Below, piece by piece: positions 52,926 through 61,811 of a stretch of 64,000 bases of DNA (within the stretch, counting starts at the first letter, position 1; the number at the start of each line of letters is the position of its first letter). The notes under the pieces were generated by a model, which saw only the letters and a program-made list of their open reading frames with translations, was not told where the DNA came from and searched no databases. A program made the translations under genes and the position numbers. This DNA comes from Salinimicrobium sp050750585 (GTDB lineage Bacteria; Bacteroidota; Bacteroidia; Flavobacteriales; Flavobacteriaceae): positions 1-64,000 of the forward strand of contig NZ_JBOJLM010000010.1 of the NCBI RefSeq assembly GCF_050750585.1. Reading direction: 5' to 3'.

Positions 52926-53609
52926 ATGTTTGGCATAAGCGACATTCCAAAATTTCTGCTGGCATTTTTCCTGGTACTGCCCCTTATCTCAATCTTACAT
53001 GAAGCAGGGCACGTGTTCTTTGCCTGGCTTATGGGTGCAAAGAATATCCGTATCGTAGTGGGAAGTGGAAAACCTGTCTTTAATCACGGAATATTGGAAA
53101 TTAGACAGTATTACTTCTGGTATGGGTTCTGTACCTTCGAGAATATTGAACGCAAAGAGAAGCTGGCGAATATTTTAATTTTTTCGGGGGGTGCTCTTTT
53201 TAATCTTCTTAGTACCATCGCAGTGATCCTGTTAGTTGAGAACGATGTTTTAAAAGCAGGAATGCTTACCTATCAATTCACGTATTTCTCCATGTACTAT
53301 GTTTTCTTTGCTCTCCTGCCCATGCTTTATCCGGGAGGAAATTTTAGTGATGGAAAGGTGATCCTTGAACTTTTAAAGAATAAAAAAGAAGTTGTAAAGG
53401 AGCGCACGTATCGGCTAAAGTGTAAAGCTAAAGATAAAGAATGGGAGGTCCTGGATCACCGTAATGAATTGATACAGACCTTTAACAAAGAAGAAGATGC
53501 ACTTGGTAAAGCTAAAAAATTGGCTCAGGAGCACCGCCCCAGCCGTATTATCAGGATTAAAGGAGATGACGAAAAGGAGATTCAGAATTACCCCCGAATC
53601 CCTTTATAG
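52926..53609 (+). CDS. M50-like membrane metalloprotease with C-terminal DUF2188-like domain
   Basis: 227 residues. The first membrane segment holds HEAGH (His25, Glu26, His29), the HExxH zinc site of site-2 proteases. A second segment pair (about 85-135) ends in LLPMLYPGGNFSDG, where Asp143 fits the third zinc ligand of the family. The C-terminal 60 residues (KDKEWEVLDHRNELIQTFNK and on to RIIRIKGD) resemble DUF2188-type domains that pair beta-strands around one helix. It is smaller than RseP or SpoIVFB and has no PDZ. Its stop lies 2 bp from that of the converging UspA gene. Specific substrate unknown. Confidence 0.72.
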   Translation: MFGISDIPKFLLAFFLVLPLISILHEAGHVFFAWLMGAKNIRIVVGSGKPVFNHGILEIRQYYFWYGFCTFENIERKEKLANILIFSGGALFNLLSTIAVILLVENDVLKAGMLTYQFTYFSMYYVFFALLPMLYPGGNFSDGKVILELLKNKKEVVKERTYRLKCKAKDKEWEVLDHRNELIQTFNKEEDALGKAKKLAQEHRPSRIIRIKGDDEKEIQNYPRIPL

Positions 53610-53611
53610 CG

Positions 53612-54469
53612 TTATTTTACCACCCACAGTGGCACATCCAGGTTTGCATTGAACAATTCTTCGGTCATGGTACCCACAGCGAAGGGAGAAAAAGTGTTCC
53701 CTCCTTTGTCTGATACCATAAGTAGATCTACCGGAGAATTCCGAAGGTTTGCCAGTATCTTCTGTGCTGCTCCCGATTCTCTTCCCATGAAGATCAAAGG
53801 CTCGATGTTTTCTGAATAATTCAGTTTCTTCAGGAATTTATCAAATTTTTCTTTCACATGCTTTTCCACTTTTGGTCCCATTGATTCGGGTGAAACGTAT
53901 GGAGAAAACTGTACGGGTACACTGTAAACATGAACCACCTTCAGCAGTACGTTCCCTCCCTCCTGCAGTTCTTTGGTTCTACTGAAAACCTTTCGGGAAT
54001 CCTGTGAAAAATCGGTTCCTGCCCAAATAACCTCTATTTTTTCATGGGCAGATACAGGAACTGCCAAAAGATCACAACGAAGCAACCTCAGCAGTTTACT
54101 ACTCACTACTCCCGTTCCTTTCTCATGCTTCTTGTTACCAACCACGGCAAGATTGATACTGTACTTGTCAACGATGTACTTAAGAAGGGATTCGCTGTAA
54201 GGGTCTTCAGAAATAAGCACCTCCCAGTTCGCAGGGGCCGAAAAATGTGTTTTTACTTTCTCATTTAATTCATCCCCAATCACCTCATCCAGGTTCACAT
54301 CCTTCAGGTGTTCTTCAAAAAGCTCAGAGATCTCGTATTTCTTGATATTGTGTACAAAGTAAACGTTCTCTGCCTGCAGCTTTTCAGCAATAAAAGACGA
54401 ATAGGTAATTAGTTTTTCATCTATAGCTGAAAGATCCAGGGCGACGAGAATATTTTTGATCTTTTTCAT
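53612..54469 (-). CDS. Universal stress protein with two UspA domains
   Basis: 285 residues made of two UspA units (about 3-138 and 145-284). The first starts KNILVALDLSAIDEKL and the second VIWAGTDFSQDSRKVF. The second ends MVSDKGGNTFSPFAVGTMTEELF, close to the ATP-binding pattern G-x2-G-x9-G(S/T). The start overlaps the stop of the BCCT gene as ATGA. UspA proteins next to transporters often bind ATP or AMP and tune them, so a regulatory link to the transporter is inferred. Confidence 0.93.
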   Translation of the reverse strand: MKKIKNILVALDLSAIDEKLITYSSFIAEKLQAENVYFVHNIKKYEISELFEEHLKDVNLDEVIGDELNEKVKTHFSAPANWEVLISEDPYSESLLKYIVDKYSINLAVVGNKKHEKGTGVVSSKLLRLLRCDLLAVPVSAHEKIEVIWAGTDFSQDSRKVFSRTKELQEGGNVLLKVVHVYSVPVQFSPYVSPESMGPKVEKHVKEKFDKFLKKLNYSENIEPLIFMGRESGAAQKILANLRNSPVDLLMVSDKGGNTFSPFAVGTMTEELFNANLDVPLWVVK

Positions 54470-56091
54470 GACTGATTTTCTTTATGGGTTCCTCCTCTTT
54501 TTTTGATAATATCTGAAATTACTTCTTCATAACTTTCTAATTCCTTCTGCGCCTTTTTCTCTTCAGATTTTAAATATTCATCCCGCACGCCAATATAGAG
54601 GGAATAACACATGAAGAGCAGGATAAAAGCAAAAGGCAGCCCTGTTACTATTGAGGCTGTTTGCAGCGCCTGCAAGCCTCCTCCAATTAATAGCACGGCT
54701 GCAATAGCACCTTCGGCTACTGCCCAGAAAATACGTTGCCCTACAGGGGCATCTATTTTTCCTCCCGAGGTTAAACTGTCTACTACCAAAGAACCAGAAT
54801 CTGACGAGGTGACGAAAAAACCGGCGATTAAAATGACTCCGATAATATTCAATACTACAGAAAAAGGAAAGTCTTCAAGATATACAAAGAGCGCTGTGGC
54901 CACATTATCATCAACAGCATTAATTATAGTTTGGTCTCCTAAAAGTGCCTGCTGAATAGAGGTACTCCCAAAGGCTGTGATCCAGAAAAAAGTAAGAAGC
55001 GAAGGCACAACCAGCACTCCCAGAATAAACTCTTTTATGCTACGCCCCTTTGAAATTCGGGCGATAAACATCCCTACAAAAGGAGACCAGGCAATCCACC
55101 AGCCCCAGTAAAAAACGGTCCATGCGTTTTGCCAGTTATTGCCGGTGTAGCTTTCTGTCCAGGACGATATTTCCAAAAAGCTATAGAAATAGCTTCCGGT
55201 GTTTTGAACGAAGGACTGAAAAATAAAGATTGTTGGCCCCAGTACTACCACCAGAAGTAACAACAAAACAGCTATTCTCATATTCCATTCACTCAGGAAT
55301 TTGACGCCTTTATCTACACCCAGCACAACAGAAATTGTGGCGATAGCCGTAATGATCGCAATAAGGCTTACCTGGGTAATGATACCGCTGTCTAATCCAA
55401 AAACATGGGCTAGCCCTGCAGCTATTTGCTGTACACCCAGCCCCAGGGAAGTTGCCAGTCCAAAAAGAGTGGCCAAAACAGCAAATATATCAATGAGATC
55501 CCCTCTTTTTCCGTAGATTTTATCGCCTAAAACCGGGTAAAAAACTGAGCGTATGGTGAGTGGCAACCCGTGGGAATAAGTGAAATAAGCAAGTGAAAGC
55601 CCCACAAGAGCATAGATTCCCCAAGCATGGAAACCCCAGTGTAAAAAAGTGAAATTCATGGCTTCCTGCGCAGCAGCGGGTGTACCTCCTTCTGTTAGCG
55701 GCGGATTCATAAAATGTGTTACAGGTTCGGCAATACTCCAGAATAGTAGCCCAATACCCATCCCTGCACTAAAAAGCATGGCAAACCACGAGAGGGTTTT
55801 GAATTCAGGTTTAGTGTCCTTCCCTCCTATTCTAATATTTCCGAATTTACTAAAGGCCAGGTACAGCACAAATATTAAGTAGATGTTGACGCATAAAACA
55901 AAGAACCAACCTCCGTTATTGGAAACGAAAGCCTGAATAGCATCAAAATATCCTTCGGCCTGCTCCTCGAAAATGAGGGTGAGCGCTATACTTATAATAA
56001 TGATAATTGATGAAGTGAAAAATACGGGACCATTGACGTTGAGGCCCATTATAGATTTCCTTTCATCACTTCTTACGATCTTTTTTGCCAT
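54466..56091 (-). CDS. BCCT family betaine/carnitine/choline transporter
   Basis: 541 residues with about 12 transmembrane segments. The BCCT signature is clear in YWGWWIAWSPFVGMFIARISKGR (segment 8) and in SAGMGIGLLFWSIAEPV (segment 3). The C-terminus (about 505-541) is Lys/Glu-rich and cytoplasmic, as in osmosensing members such as BetP. It probably imports glycine betaine or a related solute with Na+. It is co-translated with a UspA gene, and a broken porin gene lies just upstream on the same strand, which may have formed one functional unit. Confidence 0.95.
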   Translation of the reverse strand: MAKKIVRSDERKSIMGLNVNGPVFFTSSIIIIISIALTLIFEEQAEGYFDAIQAFVSNNGGWFFVLCVNIYLIFVLYLAFSKFGNIRIGGKDTKPEFKTLSWFAMLFSAGMGIGLLFWSIAEPVTHFMNPPLTEGGTPAAAQEAMNFTFLHWGFHAWGIYALVGLSLAYFTYSHGLPLTIRSVFYPVLGDKIYGKRGDLIDIFAVLATLFGLATSLGLGVQQIAAGLAHVFGLDSGIITQVSLIAIITAIATISVVLGVDKGVKFLSEWNMRIAVLLLLLVVVLGPTIFIFQSFVQNTGSYFYSFLEISSWTESYTGNNWQNAWTVFYWGWWIAWSPFVGMFIARISKGRSIKEFILGVLVVPSLLTFFWITAFGSTSIQQALLGDQTIINAVDDNVATALFVYLEDFPFSVVLNIIGVILIAGFFVTSSDSGSLVVDSLTSGGKIDAPVGQRIFWAVAEGAIAAVLLIGGGLQALQTASIVTGLPFAFILLFMCYSLYIGVRDEYLKSEEKKAQKELESYEEVISDIIKKRGGTHKENQS

Positions 56092-56120
56092 GGTCTCTAA
56101 ATTTTAATTCGTTTCCGGAT

Positions 56121-57261
56121 TTAAAAATAATATCCGAAATTAATATTGAACCTTGCCTCCCACTTTGCATCGGGGTTCCCTGCGGCAAAGTCATTCACAA
56201 AATTACCGCCCAGCCAGGAATGGTTATATCCGGCGGCATAATCTACGTACGTATACAGGTTACCTGCTGAGATCAATACTCCTGTAACATTCATAAATGA
56301 ATCTTCAAAAGAAGCCGGCTTTTTCTGCATATACCCAAAATCATTATAGAACTGTAAATTGGATACCGGCCCCCAACTCACCGGTACATCGCGGGCAATT
56401 GCAAGGGTGTAAAGATTGAAATCGGAAGCTACATCGTAAGGAGCCCCATAAGCCGCCATGGTAATGATCTCTCGTGATACACCTTCTGCATTATTGGGGT
56501 TATGAGAAACAAGCATGGCTTCGGTCTTAAGATTCCACAGCTTATAATCGGCTTCATAATGCGCAGCCAGGGCATAATGATCTCCCTTTCTTTTGGTATT
56601 GAATATTATAGAGTCCGCCGTATTGGGCTGAAACTCCAAGTCGCGACTTTAAACTGTCTCCCCATTTATAGAGTAGCTTGATATTTCCCTGATGCACTTC
56701 CTTATTATTCCCCGCCACGTCATAAGAATACCTGCTGGGAGAAACTGCTGATGCATCTCCAAAATTTAACTCCTCGGCATTCTTAAAATAGGCTATCTGG
56801 TATTCCCATTTCTTCCCCAGGTTCATATACTTTATTCCCATATCGTGATCGTCCTCCAGCCCCATATAATACCCAAGGTTAAAGAACCAGTTGTGGGAAT
56901 TATATTGCTGTATCCCTAATGGAACCTGGGTGAGGCCTACCTGCAGCTCCTCAGCTTCATTAAAACGGTAACCAAACCATCCCTGCTTTAACATTCCGCC
57001 GCCAAAAGCTTCAGAATAATGACGGAATTCGGCATTAACATAGATCCCCCGATATGCAGCTATAGCATTGATCCTGAACATGTCGTAACCAAAGTCTCCG
57101 CCCCTGCTTTTCTGTTCGGGTTTCCAGGAAGAAAGGTTGTAATTGAAACGTAATGCACCCCCTATTTTGACTTCAGGGGATTCCTGCGCCTGCACCGGAT
57201 TCGAAAAGAAGCAGCCCCACAGGAAAAATAAAAAGGATAAAATTCTTAGAGGTTTTTTCAC
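56121..57261 (-). pseudogene. Outer-membrane porin interrupted by a frameshift
   Basis: Two overlapping reading frames are pieces of one protein. The first (from 57261, stop at 56554) has a signal peptide ending PVQAQ and beta-barrel strands through GVSAQYGGLYN. The second frame (open to 56121) continues with KRKGDHYALAAHYEADYKLW and ends in INFGYYF, whose terminal aromatic residue is typical of outer-membrane proteins. The switch lies at about 56590-56615 and needs one base removed. Together they give about 375 residues, like Porin_O/P family phosphate-selective or related porins. It may be a true mutation, a phase-variable state or an assembly error. Confidence 0.8.
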
Positions 57262-57383
57262 GGAATAGTTTTGAATGAACCTCTAAATTAAGTTGAATAG
57301 TATGGAAAGTACCTTTAAAGGCCTATAAAATATTGTTAAGACGCCTGTTCTATGACTTTAAATGTCTGAAAAATGATACAGAA

Positions 57384-57932
57384 TCAATTCTTTTCTGAAA
57401 ATGGAAAGACTTCCAAAATGTCCCAGGTTTTTCCATTGTGTTTGAAAACTGTTAACGCATCAGCCTGAAATTCAGCTGAAAAAGTGCTATTTTTGAACTC
57501 CTGCCACACTTTTGGAAACTTCTTAAAAGTGAGATCGCGCGTGGCTAGAGTAACATGAGGATGCAGCTTCTCCGGATGGTTGGGAGGTAGTAATGCTGAT
57601 AATTTCTGAAGTAAATTTTCATGCAGACTGTTTACAGGCTCATGGTTTACCACATTGATAAAGATGGTGCGCTGTTTAAAATGCCCAAAATCGCTGAGGG
57701 CTATAGAAAATGATCTTTGATCTTGTGAAACTGATCTAAGGCAGGTAATAAATGGTGTTTCCTGGTCTTCTGGAAGCCACACAGGTGGAATAAGAGTAAT
57801 ATGGGCCGGTAATTTGAGTGCATGCACAACCTGAAACTTTTCTTTGATCTCCAGTTTCATATTCTTCACCTGCTCTTTCACTGCTGTGGGAGGAACGATG
57901 GCTACAAAATAAAGAGCTCTTGAAAATGCCAT
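57384..57932 (-). CDS. 2'-5' RNA ligase family (2H phosphoesterase) protein
   Basis: 182 residues with the two H-x-T motifs of the 2H superfamily: PAHITLIPP (His44, Thr46) and HPHVTLATRD (His126, Thr128). These lie symmetrically in the two lobes. Members join or open 2'-5' or cyclic phosphodiester bonds in RNA, or cleave cyclic nucleotides. The RNA ligase label is by homology only. It overlaps no neighbour, and a 10-bp gap separates it from the preceding membrane protein gene, so they are probably co-transcribed. Confidence 0.9.
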   Translation of the reverse strand: MAFSRALYFVAIVPPTAVKEQVKNMKLEIKEKFQVVHALKLPAHITLIPPVWLPEDQETPFITCLRSVSQDQRSFSIALSDFGHFKQRTIFINVVNHEPVNSLHENLLQKLSALLPPNHPEKLHPHVTLATRDLTFKKFPKVWQEFKNSTFSAEFQADALTVFKHNGKTWDILEVFPFSEKN

Positions 57933-57942
57933 TTTAAGAAGG

Positions 57943-58413
57943 TTATACCATGCGGGTCAATAAGGTCTTACCCTTCATTTTTTCCCGCCTGTCACAAGCC
58001 GACCCTATCATTACACCCATTAACAATCCTCCAAGCGGGCTGTAATATTTAAAACTGGATTCTGTATAGAAGAAAAGCAACAAAAGCAGGATGACCCCTG
58101 CCGCCAGCCCTACACGCATGCCTAACATGGCGCAATAGCCTTCGGGAACCAAACCAAAATCTGTCCGTAGAAATTTAACCAGATTTTTAAGGTGAGCCTG
58201 TAGTTGCTCATCACCATTATTTCCTTCCAGGTTAATGTCTTTGAACATAATATCCAGCTTGTGTTCAAGTGGCGCCAATTTTTCTGGCGGAAAATTCTTG
58301 TATTTCACCTCCTGAAGGATGGTACTAAAACGCTGCCTGATCTTTACCGACTCTGTTGTGCCCGGTGCTGCCGTATATCGATCTAACCGTTGAATGGCCT
58401 CCTCTATTCTCAT
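57943..58413 (-). CDS. Uncharacterised membrane-anchored protein
   Basis: 156 residues. The first 95 are charged and helical, possibly coiled-coil (KIRQRFSTILQEVKYKNFPPEKLAPL and following). Two hydrophobic segments follow (about 100-116 and 124-138), with a short basic tail ending TLLTRMV. I do not recognise the family. The mostly soluble N-terminus and C-terminal membrane hairpin suggest a cytoplasmic domain anchored to the inner membrane. It is 10 bp upstream of the 2H phosphoesterase on the same strand. No regulatory element seen. Confidence 0.75.
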   Translation of the reverse strand: MRIEEAIQRLDRYTAAPGTTESVKIRQRFSTILQEVKYKNFPPEKLAPLEHKLDIMFKDINLEGNNGDEQLQAHLKNLVKFLRTDFGLVPEGYCAMLGMRVGLAAGVILLLLLFFYTESSFKYYSPLGGLLMGVMIGSACDRREKMKGKTLLTRMV

Positions 58414-58553
58414 TTTTTGAAAGTATGCGCTTGTTACTTATTTGACGCATATTTGAGAAGAAAGTTACTCTAAAAACACCACTTTTATAAAAAACAGCAA
58501 TTATTTTTAAAAACCCTGTGTGGCGTTGGCCTTAGAAGTAGTACAATTAAAAA

Positions 58554-60386
58554 CTATTTATATCCTGCCGCCTGCAGGTTAAACAATTCCGAATACAGCT
58601 TATTGTTTTGCATGAGTTCTTCATGAGTTCCCAGCTCAAGTACAGCCCCATCTTTTAAGACCATGATCCTGTCGGCAATTCGCACTGTACTAAAGCGGTG
58701 AGAGATAATCACGGCAGTTTTGCCCCGGGTAAGCTTAATAAACCTGTCAAAAGCTTCGGTTTCGGCACGGGCATCAAGAGCCGAGGTAGGTTCATCGAGA
58801 ATCAGAACTTCGGCATCTTTCATATAAGCCCTGGCAATGGCAATCTTTTGCCACTGGCCGCCAGAAAGGTCTTTTCCCTGCTTGAACCTCCTGCCCAGTT
58901 GTTGATCATATCCAAAGGGCAATTCATTCACAACCTGGTTTGCAAGGCTTTTTTCGGCCGCCCCTTCTATACGGCCCTGATCATTCATTTCGGTGATCTC
59001 GCCCATGGCAATGTTTTCCCTGAGGGTGAGTTCAAATTTTACAAAATCCTGAAAAATAACACCAAAGTACCTTTGATAAGCCGCTCTGTCAAATTGTTTT
59101 ACAGGAATACCATCAAGTAATATCTCACCTTCAGTGGGTTCGTAGAACTGAAGCAGTAATTTTATAAGTGTCGTTTTTCCGGCCCCGTTCTCTCCAACAA
59201 ACGCAAGTTTCTCCCCGGCTTTCAGCTTAAAATTAATGTTTCTCACCACCCACCTCTCAGACTTCGGATATTTAAATCCTACATTTCTAAATTCAAAGCC
59301 CTCTTTAAGTTCCTTCGGAAGCGGAGTTTTACCTCCTGAAGCCGATTCATGATAGGAAAGGTCCAGAAATTCGAAATAATCCTGAAGGTAAAGTGCGGTC
59401 TCGGTGATTGCGGTAAAGCGGGTGAAAAATCCCTGCAGCTTTTGCCTTAGGCGGTTAAACGATCCGGAAAGAAAAGTTAGATCCCCCAGGGAAAAAACCC
59501 CTGCCACGGTTCTAAAAATAATTAGCACATAAGCCCCATAATAAGCTGTGGTACCAATAACGTTGAAAAAAGATCCCCAGCCGGCACGCTGTTTAGCAAG
59601 TTGTTTGCTCTGGGTGTAATAAAGGTCAGACAATCCCTTGAACCTGTTGGCAAGATAGTCTGAAAGGCCAAAAAGCTTCACCTCTTTGGCGGTCACATCA
59701 CTGGCCCCCGCATATCTCAAATAATCAAGCTCCCGCCGTTCCTGCGTCCAGCTTCTGGCCAGAGAATAACTGGTACCGCTAAATTTAACCTCGTTGATCA
59801 TGGTGGGAACGATAGAAACCACAAGCAGAATAATAAGCCAGGGTTCAAAAACTACCACTCCCGCCAACAAAGTAGCGATCACTATAATATCTTCGGCCTG
59901 GGTGAGAATGTTAGACATCAAGCCAACCCGACCCGTTGTTTGCTGGCGTGCCCTTTCAAGCTTATCATAAAATTCTGAATCTTCCAGTTCATCAAGGTTT
60001 ACTTCGGAAGTTTTCCTGATGATCTTTACTGAAGTATTAATTGAGTATTGGTCTCCTAATAATGCGTCACTCAGGTTAATACCACGGCTAAAAAGGTCAG
60101 ACAACACAGCCAGGGCAAATTCGGCCGCCACCAACGCCCAGAGGTGATCAAGTTCTTTGACATCTGCCGCTATTTGTACTACCACCTCGTCAATGATCAA
60201 TTTTCCCACCCAAAGCATAAGCACGGGCAGCACGGCATTAGTAAGACGAAGAAAAATATTCAGGTAAAAAAGCCGCGGATTGACTTTCCTGATTTCCCCG
60301 AAAAATCGCGGTACAAATTTTAGGGAAGCAAAACTCTCCCGGAATTTAAATTTATTGGGTTCAAGCGATTTTTGGGGTCGTGGCAA
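58554..60386 (-). CDS. ABC transporter, fused permease and ATP-binding domains
   Basis: 610 residues. An N-terminal six-helix exporter domain (about 25-330) is followed by an ATPase domain (about 360-605) with Walker A VGENGAGKTT, Q-loop IFQDF, signature DLSGGQWQKIA, Walker B AEVLILDEPTSALD and switch His in VIISHRFSTV. It is a half-transporter of the MsbA/McjD type and should work as a homodimer. The substrate is unknown: lipid, peptide or drug. It is monocistronic; a large non-coding gap with palindromes lies upstream. Confidence 0.93.
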   Translation of the reverse strand: MPRPQKSLEPNKFKFRESFASLKFVPRFFGEIRKVNPRLFYLNIFLRLTNAVLPVLMLWVGKLIIDEVVVQIAADVKELDHLWALVAAEFALAVLSDLFSRGINLSDALLGDQYSINTSVKIIRKTSEVNLDELEDSEFYDKLERARQQTTGRVGLMSNILTQAEDIIVIATLLAGVVVFEPWLIILLVVSIVPTMINEVKFSGTSYSLARSWTQERRELDYLRYAGASDVTAKEVKLFGLSDYLANRFKGLSDLYYTQSKQLAKQRAGWGSFFNVIGTTAYYGAYVLIIFRTVAGVFSLGDLTFLSGSFNRLRQKLQGFFTRFTAITETALYLQDYFEFLDLSYHESASGGKTPLPKELKEGFEFRNVGFKYPKSERWVVRNINFKLKAGEKLAFVGENGAGKTTLIKLLLQFYEPTEGEILLDGIPVKQFDRAAYQRYFGVIFQDFVKFELTLRENIAMGEITEMNDQGRIEGAAEKSLANQVVNELPFGYDQQLGRRFKQGKDLSGGQWQKIAIARAYMKDAEVLILDEPTSALDARAETEAFDRFIKLTRGKTAVIISHRFSTVRIADRIMVLKDGAVLELGTHEELMQNNKLYSELFNLQAAGYK

Positions 60387-60768
60387 ATTATTAAAGTATT
60401 AGGTTAAGTAACGGCTTAAGCCTGCTCAAAAATAGCATTTTTGAGGCAGATTATACTCCGGCAATCCAGTAAGGGAATTGGCGAGAAAGAAAAATTGAAA
60501 AGGAAGAACTAAAAGATGCTTCGAAAGGACCCTGGCAGCTAGAAAGCTTCAGTTTATTAATATTTCGATCCAATTTTGCTTCAAAATACCGAATTTTCAC
60601 TTCCGGAAGGATTTTCCTTCAGTAGTTTTTATTTCAGTCTTGAAGGAAAATATTTTCAGAAATCAGTGAACACAGAGATTTCAGAAAAGAGCATTTAAAA
60701 ATGCCATTTTTGAGACCACAGAAGATCACTTCACGGAAAAATTCCGAAGAAATTTCAGAAAGAAATCA
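60387..60768. other. Intergenic region with two dispersed palindromes and a hairpin
   Basis: No gene is seen in these 382 bp. TCAAAAATAGCATTTTTGA (60426-60444) is flanked by CTGC/GGCAG, extending the stem. TTAAAAATGCCATTTTTGA is at 60695-60713. An 11-bp perfect hairpin pairs ATTTTCCTTCA (60611-60621) with TGAAGGAAAAT (60641-60651). The first palindrome could terminate the small membrane gene to its right on the minus strand. Confidence 0.75.
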
Positions 60769-61242
60769 TTAGACAAAGTACCAGCCGTGACTGCCTGCCA
60801 CGGCTCCAAAAATGGTGATAAGGCTTAACACCAGTAAAACCCAGTGGGCGCGGTGAATAATCCTAAAAGCCTTTTCGGGGTCTTCTGCAGCGTATTTCCT
60901 GAATAAGCTGTGTAAAAAGAAAGGTTCAAGAATAAAGAGGATCACCGTGAAAATGATCCATACCAGGATCATTGCGTGAATCCACCAGAACTGCAGGTCA
61001 AGCAGTCTTTCCCAGCCGTAAAGGTGCAGCATATAGAAACCTGTAATTGCTGTGAGCAGAGTGGTGATTTTTGCCTGTAGCGAAAATCTTCCTTCAATCT
61101 TTTCAAAGGTTTCCATCTGTTCTTCCCTGGAACTCATTCTCTTTACCGCCGGAATGATTACGGTAGTGACCATAAAAACTCCACCTATCCACACAACAAC
61201 TGCCAGGACGTGAAGTACACGGGCCAGGGTTAAATATTCCAT
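60769..61242 (-). CDS. Small four-helix membrane protein, CopD/DUF2269-like
   Basis: 157 residues. Four hydrophobic helices start at about residues 5, 53, 85 and 133. The N-terminal RVLHVLAVVVWIGGVFMV with His11 and Trp18 resembles the CopD and DUF2269 families, where His residues bind haem or copper. A second His pair (IHRAHW) is near the last helix. It may be a redox or copper-handling inner-membrane protein; the specific function is not known. Stands alone between two gaps on the minus strand. Confidence 0.72.
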   Translation of the reverse strand: MEYLTLARVLHVLAVVVWIGGVFMVTTVIIPAVKRMSSREEQMETFEKIEGRFSLQAKITTLLTAITGFYMLHLYGWERLLDLQFWWIHAMILVWIIFTVILFILEPFFLHSLFRKYAAEDPEKAFRIIHRAHWVLLVLSLITIFGAVAGSHGWYFV

Positions 61243-61333
61243 AGTGGGAGTGCTCTTTTTAAAGGTTTAATGCTGATAAAATTAGAGGAAACAGCCATGC
61301 CTCCTCCCAGGCATAGCATATCTCTCAAAAATG

Positions 61334-61681
61334 TTATTCATCCTTGTTTTTATCACCATTTACAGGTCCGGCTTCGGCAAGGTAAAAGTGATCAAGGCTG
61401 AAAATAAAGGTAGCCCAAATGATAACGAGCACCACCGAAACTGTGATGCTTACCGTGCGGCCCAGGTAATATCCCATGAAAAAATCGGTAAGGATTGGCA
61501 GGGCTGCGGCGGGCAAAATTCCCACAACGGCAAGTAAAATTCTCCTGCGGGCATCTACAATTAGTTCTGCTCCACAATTTCTACATTCCCAGGGGGAAAA
61601 CACATTCTGAAAAAAGTGCTTTTTAAGGTGCAGCCAAAAAGAATACTTGTAACCACAGTTAGGACAGGTTCTTGCTTTCAT
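61334..61681 (-). CDS. Zinc-ribbon membrane protein of unknown function
   Basis: 115 residues. A zinc-ribbon is formed by CPNCG (Cys6, Cys9) and ECRNCG (Cys33, Cys36). Two membrane helices follow (about 50-67 and 75-98) with a basic first linker (VDARRR). A charged tail ends NKDE. Such short CxxC-plus-helices proteins are common in flavobacteria without known roles. It converges on nothing; the S9 peptidase ends 130 bp to its right and is on the same strand. Confidence 0.8.
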   Translation of the reverse strand: MKARTCPNCGYKYSFWLHLKKHFFQNVFSPWECRNCGAELIVDARRRILLAVVGILPAAALPILTDFFMGYYLGRTVSITVSVVLVIIWATFIFSLDHFYLAEAGPVNGDKNKDE

Positions 61682-61811
61682 AATGTGTAATTTATTGCGG
61701 GAGGCAAAAGTATTGAAGTTTCTTATAATAAGTTAAAACTTTTAAAAATAATCGATTTGACTGAGCGCTAAAACTTTCCCGAAAAAGCATTAGCACTCAG
61801 TTATTTACTTT

